Shown here: positions 60,706 through 64,000 of the stretch, one piece after another
Numbering within the stretch: position 1 is the stretch's first letter
Layout of the letters: every line of letters starts with the position of its first letter
NCBI GenBank assembly: GCA_015680905.1
Contig: CM027384.1
Coordinates: 68,889,001-68,953,000 of the forward strand
From: Coptis chinensis
Lineage: Eukaryota; Streptophyta; Magnoliopsida; Ranunculales; Ranunculaceae
DNA: 64,000 nucleotides
Direction of reading: 5' to 3'
Notes under the pieces: generated by a model
Told to the model about the DNA's origin: nothing
What the model saw: the letters and a program-made list of their open reading frames with translations, nothing else
Database searches by the model: none
Made by a program: the position numbers and the translations under genes

Positions 60706-61789
60706 AGCAGAAAGTTAGGGAATATGGAGTCGCAACATATTATAATGAACAACCAAACACCAACAAAACATAATACTGTTGCGTTTTTTCAGAGATGATT
60801 TGAACCTTATTGAAAACAAAAAATTCGAATGCAATAAAATAGAAACAAACTAAGAATGGTGTTGGTCTGTCAAGGATGGACATAGATGCCCCCTTTTTTT
60901 ACTGAAAGTTGATCCCAGAATGCTAGGTTCTAACATAACATCTATTACTTTGAACCAACTTCAAATAGAACGAGTGAAACTGATAATAGATAGAGTTTTA
61001 GGTAGTTCACTAGTCAAACCACACCCTTGAATTAATCTCAATCGAATAGGACTCGTTAGGAATCCTTCGCGATGGAAATGCCCAAACAACACGCAATAGA
61101 AATGCCCCAACCAACATAGCTTGCTAGCTGAAGGAGCTGCCAGAGCAGAGGAAGCGAACCGCCTTGACTTGTCCATTCTCTTTTTTTCTTTTTCGAATCT
61201 TGCTCCGGAGCCAGACATAAGAAACAACAATTAATAGCAGACATAGTGATTTCAGAAGTAGGGAGATTATTAAGCGATACCGTAGAAAGACTTACTTTTC
61301 AATTTCAAAAACGTTTGTTGTAGTAGTAATCAAAACTGATCCCTTCTCAAACTAGTTTAAGTGCTCGTCAATCAACACCAATTAAAGCGAAGAAGTGAGA
61401 GTGCGAGAAACTGATGAGAAGAAGAAAAAACAAGGCGTACCTTTTAGGGTTTGTGATGGAAGGGGAAGAAAGAGAAATTAACCCTGACATCAATCCTTAA
61501 TATCCGGCGAGAGGGAAAGATAATTGGAAAATTTTCATGGCGAGGGGAACTTCGATTTCTCTGTTTCCAGAAGTGATGAGTCCATTGACGGTTCAATTTT
61601 TCTCGTGAGTTACTGCGTTATGCATGATTTTGGTTTTTTTTTTCTGAAGTTGTTGACGGTTTAATTGGAAGCCAAAATTTTGATTTTTTTTTTTGTCAAG
61701 TTGTTGACCGGTTTAATTGAAAGCCAAAATTGCGAGAGGTTTGATGGTTTATTCAATCGCTAAGTTGACTGTTTTAGGAAATCAGTGGT

Positions 61790-62105
61790 AACCCATCACA
61801 TATTCTTGACGCCTGTGTGATACACAACATAATGTTGTAACAGCTGCCATAAAACCATCATATTTTCTTGACGCTTGTGTCATATACGACATAATTTTGC
61901 AACAGCCGTCATAAAACCATCATATTTTCTTAACGTCTGTGTCATACACGACATAATGTTGTAACAACTGTCATAAAACCATCATATTTTCTTGACGCTT
62001 GTGTCATACACGACATAATTTTGCAACAGCCGTCATAAAACCATCATATTTTCTTGACGATTGTGTCATATACGTCATAATTTTGCAACAACCGTCATAA
62101 AAATA
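61790..62105. repeat. Subterminal tandem repeat of the CACTA element
   Basis: Five imperfect units of about 61 bp, each containing CCGTCATAAAACCATCATA, TTCTTGACG, TGTGTCATA and ACGACATAATTTTG. Near the 3' end of the element, where subterminal repeats bind transposase in this superfamily (established for En/Spm; inferred here). Confidence 0.75.
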
Positions 62106-62197
62106 TCACCAAAACACCTATCTTGACGATTTTCAAAAAAGCCGTCAAGATAGATAAAAGTCAAGCGTCATAATATGTCTTTTTTTTAGTAGTGTTA

Positions 62198-63410
62198 TGA
62201 AAGGTCACTGAAAGTCATCTTAACAAAAGAAATAATGCACCCATTATAAAAGCAAAGTTTGGTATAAGCAATAAGACATTTTGATACCCATGATATTAAG
62301 GATAGAGAAAGTACAAAGGAGAACAGTTATACTCACATAGATAGATCAGGCTATTTAGATCCTCAACTATAGTGTATATGTCCTCCCTTAGTCTAGGTAA
62401 CCTTTACATAATCACTTTGTACCTGCGCAATAATGAAAGGTATCCCAAGTTTACTGGCCAATCACCATATTATACCTTGAATCCAAGAACTAATTGCTAG
62501 GAACCAAGGTATATATTGTTAAGAATTGTCTTAAATATAGGTGAAGTGGCAACTGGGGACCATGTTGCACTCATTCCAAAGTACACTTAGGAAGAAACAG
62601 ATCATTTAAAGTATCAAAGTGAAATTAACTACTTACGCATGGGTGCATCTTCCGTTGAAATGTGAAGTTGGTAAGGAAAATCATTGAACAAGCAACCAGT
62701 GAGGGTAGGAACCTTAGGCAACCATAGTTCAATAAACTTAGCTTTGCAAATTGTAGACTGGGGCACTGCAAAAACCACATAATTAGAGAGTCAAAGATAA
62801 TTAATAGCTAACCGTTTTTCATTATTATACAAAGCCTACATACATACATATTATACAACAATCTTTTCATGCCAATTCTTTTAAAATCACGGACAAGTAT
62901 GTACGTATCCAAATTTGCACTTGTATTTTTAATTTAATCACGTTTTTATCTCTATGTTAAAGTAATGAATAGTTAAAATGTTGCAATGTCGGGGAAATAG
63001 TTACTTGTCATTTTTATTTATTCAAACATATGGTGTGTGCCCTAGTTTATTATTGGTTTGGGAATATGTACAAGTTGAGGTAGTTAGTGAGGATTTGAGT
63101 TGTAAGTTATGAGGGCAGGTAGTGTTGCTAAGTTAATTCTCGATGCGTTGCTTCAACAATTTCTTCCTTTTGCTAGACGACGTATTTAAACTGCCCAAGC
63201 ACAGGTATATTGACTTTAGAAAGGGCACTTTCTAGAAATGTATTACTATGATGGTTGTTTATGAGTTGCTACTTTGGTTTTTTATTAGGAAGCATGAGCA
63301 GTATTTACGACCGTCGGACCTTGCTTGGAGAGAAAAATCGTTCGTAGGCACTTAGGAGCGAAAAGTAAACACCCATCCACTACACATGGTACTTGTTAAC
63401 TATTAATTAG
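62198..63410. other. Intergenic right flank with one exon-like stretch
   Basis: Mostly AT-rich. On the minus strand from about 62767 to 62634 one frame is open and reads QSTICKAKFIELWLPKVP then TLTGCLFNDFPYQLHIST, preceded by an acceptor-like TTTTTGCAG. It has a coding-like composition but I recognise no family and find no flanking exons. It may be an exon of a host gene or of a transposon. Confidence 0.35.
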
Positions 63411-63987
63411 CTATAGTTAATTAAAATCTAACCAGTTTTTGTTTTATTGTCTCTCTAAATTATTCAATTTTTCTCACAACAAATCTTTTATTTTTTCTGT
63501 GTTTCTATTAAAAAGAAAAACAAATTATTACTTTCGTGTTGCGGATTTTTCAAGGGGTTTTCCTTCAGTTAATTACAGTGCGAATTTCTCAAATATATTT
63601 TGTATTGGCTATTATCATAAGTATTTTGGGTTGTAATAAAGTTGCAATTTTGTAATTGTATTTACGTTTTTTTAGGAGGTATGATAAAATATAAGAGTTT
63701 TTTCATAAAGTTTACTGTAGCTTTCATTTTATTATATAAGGTTATTTTCTACACAAATCTTTCTTTTTTGTGTTTCCATAAAAATAAAATAAAATAAAAT
63801 ATTAATTTCAATTAAAAATTAAAAATTGTATAATTTTGTGTTGCAACTTTTCAATTTTTAATTGAAATTAATATTTTCTTTTCTTTTTATGGAAACCAAA
63901 AAAAAATGAAAGATTTGTGGAGAAAAATATGGAATGATTTGTAGAGAGAACAAAATAAAATTTTGGTTAGATTTTAATTAACTAGAG
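63411..63987. repeat. Foldback (inverted-repeat) element
   Basis: The outer arms TAGTTAATTAAAATCTAACC (63414-63433) and GGTTAGATTTTAATTAACTA (63965-63984) are inverted copies, as are the adjoining TTTTATTGTCTCTCTA and TAGAGAGAACAAAATAAAA. An inner hairpin pairs 63735-63825 with 63850-63940 (ACACAAATCTTTC / GAAAGATTTGTGG and TTTCAATTAAAAATT / AATTTTTAATTGAAA). MITE-like; the window ends just after it. Confidence 0.75.
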
Positions 63988-64000
63988 TTAATCAATCCAT

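Larger units (their letters stand above)
57956..62194. mobile_element. Non-autonomous CACTA transposon, 4.2 kb
   Basis: Opens CACTACTAAAAAAAAGAC and closes GTCTTTTTTTTAGTAGTG, a perfect inverted pair. It is flanked by TTA at 57953-57955 and 62195-62197, the 3-bp duplication of CACTA (En/Spm) elements. Both ends carry subterminal CCGTCATAA repeats. The interior (58430-61780) is AT-rich; the longest open frame (59993-59634, 119 aa, minus) and those near 60319-61244 match nothing I know, and no CACTA transposase motif is visible. It lies 89 bp beyond the end of duplication unit 2 and is absent from unit 1. Confidence 0.88.

Noticed and set aside
61800..62105. CRISPR-like array
   Set aside because: Units are imperfect tandem repeats without distinct spacers, and they lie at the end of a plant CACTA transposon.

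Overview
This window is nuclear DNA from a flowering plant, very probably a eudicot. The evidence is intron-containing cytochrome P450 genes with CYP76-type sequence, a many-exon class II diterpene cyclase, and several kinds of plant transposon (copia LTR elements, a Mutator-like element, CACTA elements, MITEs). I see no prokaryotic or organellar features. The species cannot be named from the sequence alone.

The dominant structure is a tandem segmental duplication. About 24.9 kb (6316-31184) is present again at 32944-57866 with near-identical sequence and the same order and orientation. Each unit holds, left to right: a CYP76-like P450 pseudogene on + (gene A); a second, convergent CYP76-like P450 on - (gene B); a 7.3 kb Mutator-like element that carries a captured CCCH zinc-finger gene fragment and a nested copia element; a class II diterpene cyclase (copalyl-diphosphate-synthase-like) on -; then AT-rich DNA with an LTR remnant, tandem repeats and CACTA-like termini. 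A P450 next to a diterpene cyclase is the layout of a plant diterpenoid biosynthetic cluster. The cyclase would fold geranylgeranyl diphosphate into a bicyclic diphosphate in the plastid, and a P450 on the ER would oxidise a product further down the pathway. No class I synthase is visible here.

Left flank, 1-5780: a CATGCA-rich minisatellite split by a 3.6 kb solo LTR with a perfect 5-bp target duplication, then a truncated copia element whose LTR ends about 120 bp upstream of gene A. The spacer between the duplicated units (31185-32943) is the 3' half of another copia element. It begins inside the reverse transcriptase and its LTR ends exactly where the second gene A begins, in mid-exon. Right flank, 57867-64000: a 4.2 kb non-autonomous CACTA element with a TTA target duplication, then AT-rich DNA ending in a foldback repeat.

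Reading frames need care. Gene B and the cyclase each have a small frameshift in each copy, but at different places in the two copies, and the other copy reads through. This could be real decay after duplication or uncorrected long-read error. Gene A differs: both copies share a frameshift and a heme-motif change, so it was damaged before the duplication.
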